Part shown: positions 24,748 through 38,851 of the stretch, one piece after another
How positions within the stretch are numbered: the stretch's first letter is position 1
How the letters are laid out: each line of letters opens with the position of its first letter
DNA from: Takifugu bimaculatus
Lineage: Eukaryota > Chordata > Actinopteri > Tetraodontiformes > Tetraodontidae
NCBI GenBank assembly: GCA_004026145.2
Contig: CP034992.1
Location: 11,199,209-11,263,208, forward strand
Reading direction: 5' to 3'
DNA length: 64,000 nt
Translations under genes and position numbers: made by a program
The notes under the pieces: model-generated
Seen by the model: the letters and a program-made list of their open reading frames with translations, nothing else
What the model was told of the DNA's origin: nothing
The model's database searches: none

Positions 24748-27700
24748 GTTCTAAACCAGTAACTCCTTTTAGCAATTTTCTGCTGCCAGTTTGAAATGAA
24801 ACTCTCGCCGGCGGCTGCAGGCTTGTGATGCCAGAGCAGATGGAAATGAAGTTAATGGAGTCGCAAAAAGCGCCGTATGTGGTGTAATTGCGACGGCTGC
24901 ATGTTTGGGTGATCGAACATCTGCTGACAGCTGTCAGGGGCTCCTCCCAGAGCTGCAGGAACCACGAGCGGACGCACGTAGGGCAACTGAAGCGATTGGC
25001 AGGAGGCAGGAGGGCAGTTTGATGTCGGGGGGAGCAAACGGTGGTTAAAGAGGTCAGCGGTGATGGAGGGCAGCTGAGTGGGGGGGGGGGGGACAATAGA
25101 AATCTCTGTTTACATAAACGCATCACGCAGCAGGTCGTAAAACCCGCACTGTTTGTGTCAGGACTGCACCCAGATCAGTTTTCCCTCGGACTGGCCTCCA
25201 GTGGAAGAGCTCCCTTTACTGGAAGCGTGCACGCAAACATCTGGTGTCATGAGCAAACACACCATCCGTGTCTGCGGATCAGGGGCGACTCTGCAGCGCT
25301 TGGTGGTTTGAAAGTGTTTTGATGAAAACTTTTTTTTCCCCCGTTTGGAACCAGGAGCGGGGCCCCCCAGACTGCCCCCCCCCCTCCCCTGTATCTGTTT
25401 TAATGGCGAGAGCCGTCAAGCTGACTGGAGGTTAATTAGAGGTGAAGCCAATTTCCTTAAACCGTGTTTCAATTCCAGAAATATTCCCTCAGTGCGTAGT
25501 TTAATGTTGGAAGCTCCTTTTATTGGGTTTCAGCTGCCTTCGCGCTCAGAAAGGCAAAATCCTGCTTTTGAAATCAGGATTGCAGAAATCAAACAGTCAA
25601 ATTGAACTTTAACCTGTCGGGATTCAACTGGAAATGAGCGGCGCGGAGACGGGAGCTCTGCTTTATTGTGTTTGGACATATCGACTGTTAATAATCTGCA
25701 GTTCCGTCACGTTCCAGACGTGGACCACCAGCGAGCTCTCGGACAATAAGTCTGGTTCCGAGCCGATCAGGGAGCCGTCACCGGATGTGGAACAACAAAG
25801 AAATCAATGGAAAGGTAACCAAAAGAAAAATGCTCTCAGCCCCCCAGGACACATGGATGTCAGTTGGAATTCCCGTCTAACGATGACCTGTTGATGTCTG
25901 TCAGTGACCTGGTGGAGCAGCAGGCTGCAATTTTCTTTTCCAGTTTTGGATCCAGACAAAACCAATATTTGAATCAACATAACATAAATGTTGACAACGC
26001 TGCTCTGGCATGTAAATCAAGAGGATTTTTTACCTCCTGTTGGTCTGTAAAACCGGAATAACCAGCCAAACCCTCACAATTCTAAATATCTGTCTGTCCC
26101 TAGAGCTCACCCTGTCTTTCCAAAGTAGACTTAAGTCTTTTCTCCTGAGTTAAAAGCTTGTAATTATTCTGCAGCTCAATCTTGTGGCTCTAGCTTTCGC
26201 CTGCTGAGTATTTTCCCATGATGCAGCGAGTCTCTGCTCCACTTGTGCTCATATTTATGTTCCACCATTATCGCCCGACCCGCCAGCCTCTGTATTTATC
26301 ACCATCGCTACATTAAAGTGTAGCTACTGCGCTGCTACTTTTCCCTTCATCCCCAGATGATTTAGTCGTTCCCTTAAGTCTCCTGTTTTATAAAAAATGC
26401 ACAGATCAATCTTAATATGTTGAATCAGAGCATCTGTGGTGTTCAGGGACATTTAGGAGAAACAGAAGCAGAATGTGGCTGATTAGTATTTATTAACAAG
26501 CCTGACATGTCAGGTGGTTGATGACTGTTTACAGCCACCAGTCAGATCCACAGATCTAGAAGCATGTTGAATAAAGGCTGAATCCATTCTAATAATGAAT
26601 TGATCAGCGGCCTCGTTAATTATTGATCATTTACTGTACAGTAAAGTCAGCGCCTTGTGTTCAATGATCACCGTCTCTTCTCACCTACAGAGAAAACATG
26701 CACAGATTAAATAAAGAATAATCCGAAGCAACCCACAGGTGTGATGGCTCGGAGGTCACGTGATCTTCTGATCGCTGAGAGCGTAAAGGTGATTCACAGA
26801 TCAAACAATCACTGGACCAAATCTCCTCAAGACAAAGCTGCTGGATGAAAAACCCCAGGAACAGGAAGAAGGACCCAGAGTGTTTACAGTGTGTGTGTGG
26901 AGAGGGGGGGGGGGATCTCTCGGCAGAACCTTTTCATCTCTTGGACTTGAAGAACAAGGTCAGTCAGAGTAGTCTTGTTTCCCCCTGGAAACCTGCAACC
27001 ATCTGTTTTCTTCAGCCTTATTTTTATTAGCTCCTCTCGCTGCAGCTTCAGTGAGTGAACCAGATAACTGAGCGGCGATGCTGCTGTCTCTATCTGAGAG
27101 GAGGGTGTTGGAATAATTAACAGCTCCGATGAATCTTCCATAAGCAGAGGGCTCGTGTTTGATCGCTCAGGTCTGGGCCACGCTGATCCAATCATTCTGC
27201 TGGTTCCTGATGGATCCGAGCGAGCCGATGCTGCCGCCTCATTAGCCGCCGCAGCGGCTGCAGATCCAGTGTTTGATAGCGAAAATAGAGACGTTTCAGG
27301 CCTTCTCCTTCTCCCTGGTTTAGCACAGAAGACGTGCACGACTGTGAACACCTTTTTCATATAACACATATGTGGTGAAAGCATAAATTGGGACATGAGG
27401 GCAGTTTTGAAAATAATTTGGTTTATTTCTTGGAGGTGAATATATTTTCTGTGCACATCCTTCGGAGCAGACGGAAGACCTCAAGTGTCCACTAAAAATA
27501 GCAACATTTGTCTTCCAATCCCATCGACTCGCCATTTGGTTGCCGATGGTGCTTCTGAGGGGCTTGATGTTTATCACTAGAGCTCCCTGCAGAGCATGTC
27601 ACATCATTACAAATCACATCAGAGGCCGGAACATCAGCCCGGACCGGCTCCTAGCAATTCCCAGCCTCAGTGTGCACCTCTCAGTGACTGAGGCTTCAAA

Positions 27701-29360
27701 AGACTCTGAAATTGGAAGATTTAATTTTCTCCGCGATCCTTCCTGCCCCAGACGTAATCTGGCGTGAGTGCAGCAGTCTCTCGCTCGCACACCTCCGGCA
27801 GCTCTTTGTCGCCGCCGCCCTCTCCCCTTTCCCATTTCAACGGGGCGGTTTCGCTCTTTCGCAGGCTATCTCGGGCCACCCTCCGGTTTCACGTGGAGGT
27901 TGAGCAGAAATGGGGGTTAAATCTAAACAAATATTGAGACAGCCAGCAGGAAATTGAAAACACTGGACCGATCGTGGATGCCCTCTGGTGCTGAACCCTT
28001 CCTGAATTTCAGGCTGTAATTCTGGCCTAAAGTTCTCATAATATTGCACAAATTCTCTCCCGTTCACACCGCTGATATTCATCAGGGGCATCCTCATGCA
28101 GCCATGAGGGAATAACAACAGGAATGTCAAACACTGTACAAATTGAGCCGAATCCTTCAAATGTTTTCATTACTTATCGTATCGCACAACAGTAACCTCG
28201 CTGTCTCCGTCTTGATTGGGAGAGAGACACGATGCTACTATGATAATAGTAATACTATTAGAGGTTGTAAGAGAGGGGGGTATTTTACTACTGGGGGGTG
28301 TATTTTCACAAGAGCCACGTCAACAGAGTCAAGCAAAGGGCTAACACACGGGAGGCTAGCTCAGGCTAGCTAATGGACACAATGTGGCTGGTTTTTTTAG
28401 GTGTTGCCAAGTTGGCGAGTAAACAAAGGCCCACAGCGTTCATCTTATCGTGTAAAGAAATGAAGTGCTTAGTAAATTCCGATGTTCTGTGGTTACTGGT
28501 ATTTGTGTTACAGCTGAAGTGCAAGTGCAGTCCCTCGGACAGACGTCTTACATTCTCCTTGCTAGTCTCTTTATACGTTCTAATAAGAGAAGAGATCAGC
28601 TTTAAGTCAGCCGTGCATTGGTGGGCCCCACCAAAGTTCCAGGTAAAACCCAGGCAGATTTCCTGTTTTATGTGGCGTTGAGCGATTTTACATCAATGAT
28701 CAGACATCTGTTTCTGGCCTACATTTGCTTTTCTCTCCTTATGTCTCTGGAATGGTAACGAACAGCCAAAGTTGTTATTTTTCACAGAATCTATGTACAC
28801 GAATGACCTTTTTACATGGTCTCAGCCACATTGTGGTAATAAAAAAAGCTGCTTTGTGTTGCTGACTGGTCTTGGAACAGAGTCCTTTCCCCCTTTACAT
28901 CCCCCACAGATCTTGTTGTCCCACTCCTCCATAAATAAACCCCTAACACGTCGTTTACATCATGTCTACATCAACTTGAACCTGCCAGTGCTGCTTTATG
29001 GAGAACACACTTTGCTTTATGCCCAGCAACAACGATCTGCTTCTTTTTGCCTCTTTTTACAGCAGTTTGACTTTCAAACCCCCAAAGCGACCAGTGGTCC
29101 ATTAACAATTGTAATGGCTGTATCAGAAGTGACACCACGTGTGCGACGGGCCGGAGTAAAGAAAGTAGGAAAAGTCACTTTCCTCCCGTATTGTGTTGCA
29201 GCCCGCTGTGATAAAGGTCACAGAGATATTTCCTGACGGGGGCCTGCGGTGAGATGCCGCGTCCACCGCTGCGTCTTTCCAGACGCCAGGACTTTATTTT
29301 TGCTTTTCTCTCATGTGCCAGTGTGCCACAATCAATCTGACTTGTTTCTGTTGCTCTTGC

Positions 29361-29391
29361 GTGTGTGTGTGTGTGTGTGTGTGGGGGGGGG
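29361..29391. repeat. (GT)n microsatellite with G run
   Basis: GT dinucleotides ending in a short poly-G run. Confidence 0.9.
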
Positions 29392-30125
29392 TCATTTGTG
29401 AAACAATAACACTGCACGAACGCTTGTGAGGTGTTTTTCCAGCGTGTATGACTGAGTCTAACTGGATCAGTGCTGTGTTCTGACACTTCAAATGGGAACA
29501 TTTCATTAACTCATCTGCTGCGATCTCCATGATCCCCCCCCAACAAAAGAAAAATGAATACGGCAGCGTGGTAGGAGAAAGAACATCAGCTCCGGGTTGG
29601 GAGGTTCAGAACATTGCGCCTTTAATGCGCCCTAAATGAGGCGGTTCCTTGGAGACAGCACAGCACCCTGATGCGGCTGTGATCACTCGGTGAAAAACAG
29701 CTGCACGATTCCACGAGTGAGGACATCGCGGATGTCCTCTTATTTGTCCCCCGTGTGATTCTGATGCGTTTCATCACTGCGAAGGTCAAAGAAGGACGAG
29801 CACCAACACTGCACATACATTTATTCACTTCCATTTGTGAAGTCCTGGAGGCTCACGTGGAAAATGAAGATTTCCTCCTCTTCAAATACAGCGAATTCTG
29901 TCCCTCTCTGCTCTGACTGGATTTAAATGCTCAATGATCTCATGGCCTGATTGATAAACCTGAATGAGAAGGTTCAGGCCACTGCATGAATATTTACTTA
30001 TTTGAATCCAGCTGGTGGAGGCAACGTCTCCGAGCCACAGAGGAGAAGAAACGGTTCCCACAGTCCTGTAAACCTGATTTACTGGAAATGCAGGCTGACC
30101 TGTTCAGCCATCACCTCCCAGCAAC

Positions 30126-30224
30126 AGAGGAGAGGAGAGGAGAGGAGAGAAGAGGAGAGGAGAGGAGAGGAGAGGAGAGGAGAGGAGAGGAGAGGAGAGG
30201 AGAGGAGAGGAGAGGAGAGGAGAG
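30126..30224. repeat. (AGAGG)n pentamer tract
   Basis: About 20 AGAGG units with one irregular unit early in the tract. The plus strand is purely purine for about 100 bases, a composition able to form triplex (H-DNA) structure. The long frames through it are artefacts of the repeat. Confidence 0.95.
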
Positions 30225-30322
30225 GCCGACAGGTCCCGTTTGTTTGGAGAAGATCAGAGAAGATAAAAATCTGATTAAAACTTACTGGCTGATTCACAAG
30301 TAAAGCAAAGCAAACGTTATAG

Positions 30323-30898
30323 GATCACTGGCCCAGATTACCGCCACCACACAGGATCACTGGTTAAGATGACCACCATCAGACCGGATCACTGGTCCAG
30401 CTGACCACCATCAGACTGGATCACTGGTCCAGCTGACCACCATCACACAGGATCACTGGTCCAGCTGACCACCATCAGACCGGATCACTGGTCCAGCTGA
30501 CCACCATCAGACCGGATCACTGGTCCAGCTGACCACCATTAGACCAGATCACTGGTCCAGCTGACCACCATCACACAGGATCACTGGTCCAGCTGACCAC
30601 CATCACACAGGATCACTGGTCCAGCTGACCACCATTAGACCAGATCACTGGTCCAGCTGACCACCATCAGACCGGATCACTGGTCCAGCTGACCACCATC
30701 ACACAGGATCACTGGTCCAGCTGACCACCATCAGACCGGATCACTGGTCCAGCTGACCACCATCACACAGGATCACTGGTCCAGCTGACCACCATCAGAC
30801 CGGATCACTGGTCCAGCTGACCACCATCACACAGGATCACTGGTCCAGCTGACCACCATCAGACAGGATCACTGGTCCAGCTGACCACCGTCCTCGGT
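30323..30898. repeat. 32-bp minisatellite, about 18 units
   Basis: Units begin GATCACTGGTCCAGCTGACC and recur every 32 bases from 30323; the first two and the last are divergent. The unit ends vary among three types (CAGACCG, CACACAG, TAGACCA). From 30643 to about 30834 the first two types alternate, which indicates 64-bp higher-order amplification. Almost every unit contains the E-box core CAGCTG. The repeats are directly adjacent with no spacers, so this is not a CRISPR array. Confidence 0.95.
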
Positions 30899-33178
30899 CA
30901 GAACCGAACCTGCCTGAGAAGCATCTGGATTCCGATGGCAGAGAAATATTCAGCATCATTTTTGCTGCTTTTGCCGCCATTTAACCCAACATCATCAGTT
31001 TGTGGAACCTTTTTTTCTTTTTTTTTTTTAAATTTTACTTTTAATAAAATGCCAAAATAGAGAGAATCCTGTTATTTTCTGCAGCTCCGATGGAGGAAAT
31101 ATTTCCATATATCAGCTATCGCCCATAATATTCATACCATGTTCCTTCAGTAAGAAGGATCTTCAGATAAGATCATATAGAATAGTAAAAATATATGGAT
31201 GGAAGCTACAGGAATGGACTGAGCCAATTAAAGCAAACCTGGGAGAAAAGGTTTGGCCCTGATGATGTGATCAACAAAGTCCCAAAATAAAGCACATATA
31301 TGTGTTTGTTTGTTTTTAAAAAAAAAACATATTTATTTCACTTTCAACTTTGTTGGAATTCCTGCAGGTTTTCATGCCACAAGTTTGGCGAAAACAGTGG
31401 AGCTATGTAGGTCAGAGTGAAGGAAGTCCAGACAAACAAGCACGGAATTTAGTCATGAAAACAGGAAAGTGCTGGAAACCCATGGCAACCATCGCCATCC
31501 AGGCTGGGCTGTTTCCTCCTGGACCATTAAAGGAGGCAATGGCCCAAGAATAAATAACTGGTATGTTAAAAGGAAATGAGGCATTATCTCAAAATGCCTC
31601 CCCCCCTTCATTTTAATCTCTGCTTTCATGAAAACAGTATCAATCTGCAGTTTTTTGGGGGGGGGGGCTCAATGTGATCTGGAACAGGCTTCCGGTATTC
31701 TGAAACACCTTAGAAGAGAATGCAAGTTTCTGATGTGCAGATAAAAACATTGCACGTCATATTTCTCATCCGCATTAGGTTTCAATGGACCCGTGTCGGT
31801 CCGGCGAGGGGAAGCTGACATTAATGAAGACTGAGCTTAATCCCCAGCTCTCCTCTTAATGGGCTGAAGAAGACAGACTAATGCGCCAAGTTTCACTTGC
31901 TAAGAGGATTACTTTCTGTTTCAACCAAATGGGATTCTGATTTGCTGATCCTTAGTGTTGTGAAGGATCGTGAGTAAAAGTTCACGTTGGTTACCGTCAC
32001 CTTCTGCTCCAACGATGACTGTGCTTCTGCTGCTGAAGCCTGAAGTCGCAACGCCGTGTGAACGTCTCCGCAGGCGTAGCAGAGAGGTTAATACCAGCTT
32101 CCTGCTGAGGCCCAATCAGATGCTGTTTCTGAGAATAGAGATGAACTTAATAACTTCATTGTGCACCCTGTGAAGCCCCGCCCTCCACTGCACCCTCCTC
32201 GTGTTTGAAGCGTTCCGATTTAATAGCAGTGCTGATTTTTCAGTGTATTTCAGCCACCTTCCACTCGTCTGTATGGAAACCGCGCCTCAATGACCCCAAT
32301 AATATTGTACACATTCTGAAATGAGCATTTATAACATTTAACTTCACCCAGAGCAGCTTGGGTTGTATACGATTGATTGGTGGCGTCTGCAGTCTATAAC
32401 AAAAGAGTATAAAAGAGGAGATTTCCTCTCTCTGTACTCTCCGGACTGCGATGTTCAGTAGGAAAGTTCAGTTCCTGCACTTGGAGAGTCGAGTGCTGCA
32501 ATTTTTTGCAGAAAGCAGAGCTGCGTGAGTGCGGATGCGGGAGAAGCAAAGGTCGGAATCATCTCGGCAGATTACGGCTGGATTCAACCAACACCTGCTG
32601 GGAAGGCTGCACACAACCCCAAACTAATGTGTGCGTGTTCGTAACATTATTCATACTAATGTGGAGGATTGTGAATGAAACAACAGACGCTGGTTTAAAT
32701 TCTAAAGCCTTAATGTCAACACAGACTCAGACCACAGCAGATTCTATTGAGTTACCACCTAAAACAGGAAGAACCCCCCCCCCCCCCCAGGGAGGGGTGA
32801 TGTTGTTTTGTGAATTCAAAACTTTCTTTCTGTGTTTGTTCTTTCCCAGTATTGATTTGTTTCATCACCAGGGTGCATTTTCATTCCAAGAGCGATCTTT
32901 ATCTTTTTCTTTTTTTTTGTCGCCAGCTGCAATAAAAATGCTCTTTTGTAAGAAGTGCTGGTGTGTTGTTATTCCCTATACGAATGAGCCGGAGCACTTC
33001 CATCTACTATTGTCAGTGGAAATGGCAGGAGCCCACTTCTCTTAGACTGTGAAATGCAGGGCCACAGGCTGCTGACACGAGCGTGGCGCTTTTAGAGACG
33101 GCGCCTTTCAGGGCAGCACTGTGACTTTTATGCTGGTGGCAGAATTCATCTAACACAACTCACATTTCCAACACAACC

Positions 33179-33205
33179 CACACACACACACACACACACA
33201 CACAC
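33179..33205. repeat. (CA)n microsatellite
   Basis: CA dinucleotides. Confidence 0.9.
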
Positions 33206-34258
33206 GAACACGCCTCTGTGTTGGTTATGATCAAATTTGAAGCCCAGTAAATTATTATCCCTTATCACAATGTACGAGAGACTATATTACCTATATTATC
33301 CTGCGTACTTGCATCACAGGTCCGTTTCCAAGAAAGTTTAATGAAACCAAGATCATATCTCACAGGTTTATCCAGGTCCAGCACACACAGAAGTACCAGC
33401 TTATCAACCACAGAAGTCAAACCAGACCGTTTGCTTATTGCTAGTGACGGATAATATGTCGTGAATTAAATAACCGCGGTTTTAAAAAATTGTAATTACA
33501 TCAACAATCAATCAGCTGTGGCCAATCCAGGTTTACCAGGGGTTGATGTTCTACCTGGTATTTGCTCAGTTCACCACTGCTGCGTCAGCGGGTCGCGCTC
33601 ACACAACAAAGCTGCTTTTGCTTTATCACCAGGTCATTAAATTAACCTTCGCTGGCCAGATGGAGAGTCCCTCCCTGCGTTCATGCCAGGGCCCCCTCAG
33701 CGGCAGCATCTTCGCCGGCGTCCTAGATCTCATCAGGCCCCCTGCTGTGAGGACTCGTCCATGTGAGCAATCCAACAAATGGCAGCAATCTTTGTCAGAT
33801 ATCTCTTCTATCTGTCTCCTCTATGTCCTGAATCATGCAGCAAAAATAAAACAACATATTTTCAGGGTCCATCTGTGCTGCTTTTGGGGGTTTGTGGATC
33901 AACGAGTTTGTGATTTACAGCTGTAATAAAGCTTGAAAGTCCATCATTTTGTGGAGAAACGTGGAGAGTCTGATATGAGAGATGATATTTGCTAGATGGA
34001 GGACATTGTTGCCAGATGGACATGTGCCCACAATTGGATCGCTACCGTTCCCCCATCTCAGCCTCCCCTCACTTGAGCTTCATCACAGTTCCGTGTTCCT
34101 CACAGCTCCCCAACGAGACCCCGACACTTCAACGGCACTCATCTAGGCAGGGATGGGAAACAGTTGTGTATGTATGCTCTTTTTTTGGGTGCACGTTGCG
34201 TCCCCGCGTTGGTGGAATACAGTTAGTGGTATGGAAGTGTGATAAGCTCAATGTTGCT

Positions 34259-34261
<3 letters not shown>

Positions 34262-34297
<36 letters not shown>
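34262..34297. repeat. (CA)n microsatellite
   Basis: Eighteen CA units. Confidence 0.95.
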
Positions 34298-34299
<2 letters not shown>

Positions 34300-36069
34300 A
34301 TGTAAGCATCAGCTTGTAATTGTAAATTATGTTGCACTGACACTCCTCTATGCGCTACATCCTGACAGTTTCCGCTCTCAGCCTCACGTAACAACGAGCA
34401 TTTACTCCTAATCGCTCGGTTGCTTTTCTCAGCCAACAAATCAATCGGTAACTGGCCGGAGTCCTTAATAAAACAGTTCCCTGTGGAAAAACACAGGCGT
34501 TATTGTTAACTTGTTTGTTTTATGACTTCTCAAGACGAGACGCCGGCTCCTGTTGGTGCCCCACAAAGGGGACCCACCGAAATCCAGTCATTTTTTCCCC
34601 AAATGCACCACAGGGGGTCTCATCCTGTTAACAAAAGGAAAAAGCTCTGGGCAGAAACTCCAGGAAGCTCCTGGAATAATCTGAGATACGACGCCCCCAC
34701 ATTTGTAAAGCTGAAGGCTTCAGCGACATCTGGAGCTGGTGTGACTTGTGGCTTCACGACGCTGGTTTACACACCGTGAGACACGTGGATGCTAAGGCGG
34801 CAGCCGCCAACACCCTCTCATCCGCTGGGATACTCGACCGAGGAATGACATTTACATGCAGCATAAATAATTCATCACCTCAGCCGGAATGGCAGCACCC
34901 TGCAGGGGTGTTGGTGCCCCCCCCCCCCTGCCTTTTTTTAACGTGCATTTCAAGGAGACCGCTCAGGTGAAGAACGAACAGCTCCAGCACCGTGTGACTA
35001 CACAAGAAGCAGAAGCATTAATGTGCAGATCCATCTTATTTCACATCGTCAGGAGGCTCAGCCCTGAACCTTGTCTCTAATTAGTTCTGTCTTCTCAAAG
35101 CCCAATATCTGTGGGAATGAAACTGCTGAGCTGGGAAAGAGGGAAGGGATGGGAAAACGCTGCAGTTTCCATGACTGGAGAGGTCAGGAAAATATTATTC
35201 CATGATTTTGTCGTGATCGACAGCTCTCCTGTCCTGAGGGACGGGAGCTTCGTTCCTCTGGATTTGAGTTGCAGCCATCACTAAGAAACATCGGTAGATC
35301 CACCAGGAGGCCTACAACAGGAGGGCAGCCACCGATGCCCAGGTGTGGAGCAACTTGAACCAAAACTTTCCATTGAGAAAACCAAGTGCAGGCTGTACTG
35401 GGATCAGTTCCACCCACACCTGGCAGTGGTGATGACATGCAAAGCCTCTCAGCCGTAGATTCTGCTGATGCGGCATTAAATACCGATTCAATAAAAGACT
35501 CTTATTCCTATATGTGGAAACTTTTCCTCTCTCTCTGTTTCTCTGCAATGTACTTGAATTCAGGAAGTGACTAATTACCTTTCAGAATATATCAACAAAT
35601 GACATAAAAAAAGGCCATTTTTCATAACATTGGCCATTCTACAATCGTCAGCGGCGTCCATCAGAATTGCTACACAAATCTTTTTTTAGCCTCCTGCCAT
35701 CACTCCTGACTGGACCTACGATATAAATCCATTTTTTTCCCTCATGACTGTCTCTGCGGTGCCATCAGCATCAGGAAATCCTCCGTAACTATTTTTCCGT
35801 GTGTAATCGTTCTTATACTTTCCATGATGGTTTAAGGCAGCCACAAAGAACCTGAGCTTCTCTCAACCTCGTCAACATAATTTGCTCCCTCGGGGGACTG
35901 AAGAAGTCTGCCCTCGCCCTCCGCTCACAGCTTTACCCGTCAGCAAAACCTTTAAGGTTCCATTAGAAACATGAAACACAGCTACAGGCCGCGTTAATCT
36001 TCACCCGAATATTCAAATTCAAATGGCAGTCCTCCTCCTCCTCCTCCTTCTCTGCCCAGCCGGCCACCA

Positions 36070-36220
36070 GCAGGAGGGCTCCTCCTGTATGAGCCTGGTC
36101 CTGCTCAAGGTTTCTTCCTGTTAAAGGGGAGATGTTTGCTTGTTGGCGGTCAGGCCCTGAGTTTCAGTAAAGCACCTAGAGACAATGTTTAAGTAGCAGA
36201 CACTGTATAAATAATGTTCT
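36070..36220 (+). mobile_element. Fragment of a widespread teleost dispersed repeat
   Basis: The phrases GGTTTCTTCCTGTTAAAGGG and AAAGCACCTAGAGACAATG, followed by TGTATAAATAA, are characteristic of a high-copy interspersed repeat common in fish genomes. The fragment is degraded, and I do not assign a superfamily with certainty. Confidence 0.65.
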
Positions 36221-37839
36221 GATTTGATATTCCTGCCATCTGTGGTCCACAAATCTGGACAAAGAATTAAAGAATTACACTCATTATCTGCAGATTCTGA
36301 TCACTTGCTCCACACTGGACATCAAAAGAGTCTCAAATAACCATGGATTTATCATACAGGAGGCAAAAACAAGCTGTAGGCGAGATGTTGCCCTCATATC
36401 TCTAAGGAAGGCTCCGTTAATGTCCTCCATGCATCAGAGAGTAAACACATGTGCTGCGCTCCATGTTTAGATGATGCTGGATTCCTTGGCTGTGCGAGGT
36501 GATGCATTGATACGTGGGAGCCGCTGTTATGACATATTTAGTCTAGAAGTGTGGGCTTTGGCAGTTTCAGAACAAAAACAAGACATGGAGGGTGAGGGTG
36601 AACATCACCATCCATTGTTTAAGGCTCTCTCCGCCATGATGAAGGTGCTGGAGATGATTCCCATCTTTACGTGACTGTCATCATTTTTAAAATCCTGGAA
36701 TCGATCCGTTTTATCTCTGCTCTCTCCAGCCATCCTCAGCACACACATTCCTGTGGAAGTGCCGATTTTCCGAACCTCCCAAACCACAAAACGAGGGAAC
36801 GTCTCCCTGGTGACAATGAGACTACAGGCCTGGAAATTTAAAAAGCCGGACAAGCAGCGGGCAGATTCCGCTTTTTCCCCCGCATCTGTTAGCGGTCGTC
36901 TGGGTTCCGTAAATGATAGAATCCCACATTTTCATATGCTTTCTGTAGGAATGGCCTGTGTTTAGAGCAGCGGACAGGCATTGTAAGCAAAGGCTTCATG
37001 ATTTATGATCTATTTGATTCTTTAAAATAACACACTTTAAGACGTGATTTGCATGGTGGGGTGAGTTTGAGTAGATTTTATCCATCAAAATACATTAATT
37101 AAAATATGATTTCTTCTGTTCCAAGGGATGCTGTTGCTGCTGTATCACTCGCTTCTTTTGTACAGAGCTTAAAATAACCGGTATCGATCTTGTCATTCCT
37201 TCTATCACATCCATCTTACCGTCCATTTCCTATATGAATTTGGCATTTGTGTATATTTCAAAGACAAAAAAATGAATTCTCAGTGTAAATAATTGATACA
37301 TCTGGTCGTCGTCTCGGACTTGTCTCAGCTGCTCTGCCAAACGCATCAGCTTGGTTAAATTATGACGAGAGCGGATCTCAGGGGCCAGCTCGCAGGGGCC
37401 AGCATTGGGACTGGCGGAGCCGGGGGCCTCACGGCGCCGCTCTGCGGCGATGCTGGGTATAGCGGGCATTTCTGCACAGGGAACAAGTAGAACAGGGGCT
37501 GAGCGTTGTGGAGACGGTCATTTCTGCTCCCAGCACAGGTGAAGATGGAGCGTTCAGCCACTGCATCATTGCACTCTTGGGGTTATCAGTGATCGGGGGG
37601 GACATCCTCATATTTTCAGAGCTTGAGCTCATTCATCATAACTTTGACGTTCTTAAAAGATTGTAGAATTATTCTTTTTTTGCGTTTCCCCAGTTTTTGG
37701 AAAACAGAGGAGGTGAAACCTTTTTGTCTTCGTTTGAAACATGTTTTCGCACCTGTGAGGACGCGCGAGAGTCTTGGATTGAGTCACACCGCAGGACTAG
37801 TGAGCCCCGACGCGTCTGCAGAGGACAAATACTGCTGCG

Positions 37840-38820
37840 ATGGAGACCGTAGCCAATGAAAGTGACTTTTGGCTGTGCAACACATCCTGCCGGGACCCTG
37901 GTGTCGCCAACGAGACGGGGCTGTCCAACCAGACGAACCCGTTGAAGCGCAACGAAGAGGTGGCGAAGGTAGAGGTGACGGTGCTCGCCTTGGTTCTGTT
38001 CCTGGCGTTGGCGGGGAACCTGTGCGTCCTGCTGGCCATCCACACAACCAAGCACAGCCAGTCGCGCATGTATTACTTCATGAAGCACTTGAGCATCGCG
38101 GATCTGGTCGTGGCGATCTTTCAGGTGCTCCCTCAACTTATCTGGGACATCACGTTTCGCTTCTACGGACCAGATATTTTGTGTCGGTTGGTGAAATATC
38201 TGCAAGTCGTTGGGATGTTCGCGTCCACTTACATGTTGGTCCTGATGTCTGTGGACAGATGTTTGGCCATCTGTCAGCCTCTCCGCTCTCTGCACCGGAG
38301 GAAAGACCGTTTCTATGTCATATTCTCCTGGGGGCTGAGCCTGGTCTTCAGCGTCCCGCAAATGTTCATCTTCTCCCTGAGAGAGGTGGGCTCAGCGGGA
38401 TCGGGGGTGTATGACTGCTGGGGCGACTTCGTGAAGCCTTGGGGAGCCAAAGCTTACATCACATGGATCAGCCTCACCATCTACATCATCCCCGTGGCGA
38501 TCCTGAGCGTCTGCTACGGGCTGATCAGCTTCAAAATCTGGCAAAACTTTAGGCTGAAAACGAGGCGAGAGCACTGCGTGAGCATGACGCCGCGGACCGC
38601 CAAAGACAACACGCTGACACGGGTGAGCAGCGTCAAGCTCATCTCCAAGGCGAAGATAACCACCGTGAAAATGACTTTTGTCATCGTGGTGGCTTATATC
38701 GTCTGCTGGACCCCCTTTTTCTCCGTCCAGATGTGGTCTGCGTGGGATCCCTCAGCGCCCCGGGAGGGTAGGTCACATTTTAAAGTTTGAGACGATGTTG
38801 CACAGATATCTATTCCAAGC

Positions 38821-38851
<31 letters not shown>

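Larger units (their letters stand above)
23660..37830. other. 14-kb gene-free region between rad18 and oxtr
   Basis: No exon chain or domain-bearing frame was found on either strand. The region holds CA/GT tracts (24728-24747, 29361-29384, 33179-33205, 34262-34297), poly-C and poly-G runs, an AGAGG tract (30126-30224), a 32-bp minisatellite (30323-30898) and a teleost dispersed repeat (about 36070-36220). An open minus frame at 26884-27456 has no identifiable homologue. A gene desert beside a neuropeptide receptor may hold enhancers, but that is inference. Confidence 0.6.

Noticed and set aside
30002..30303. Glu/Arg-rich and Ser/Leu-rich frames on both strands
   Set aside because: Translation of the AGAGG pentamer tract.
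30323..30898. Evenly spaced direct repeats resembling a CRISPR array
   Set aside because: Units are contiguous with no unique spacers, and the genome is a vertebrate's. It is a minisatellite.
37669..38361. 230-codon minus frame opposite oxtr exon 1
   Set aside because: Antisense shadow of the receptor exon, rich in His/Gln/Arg with no known domain.
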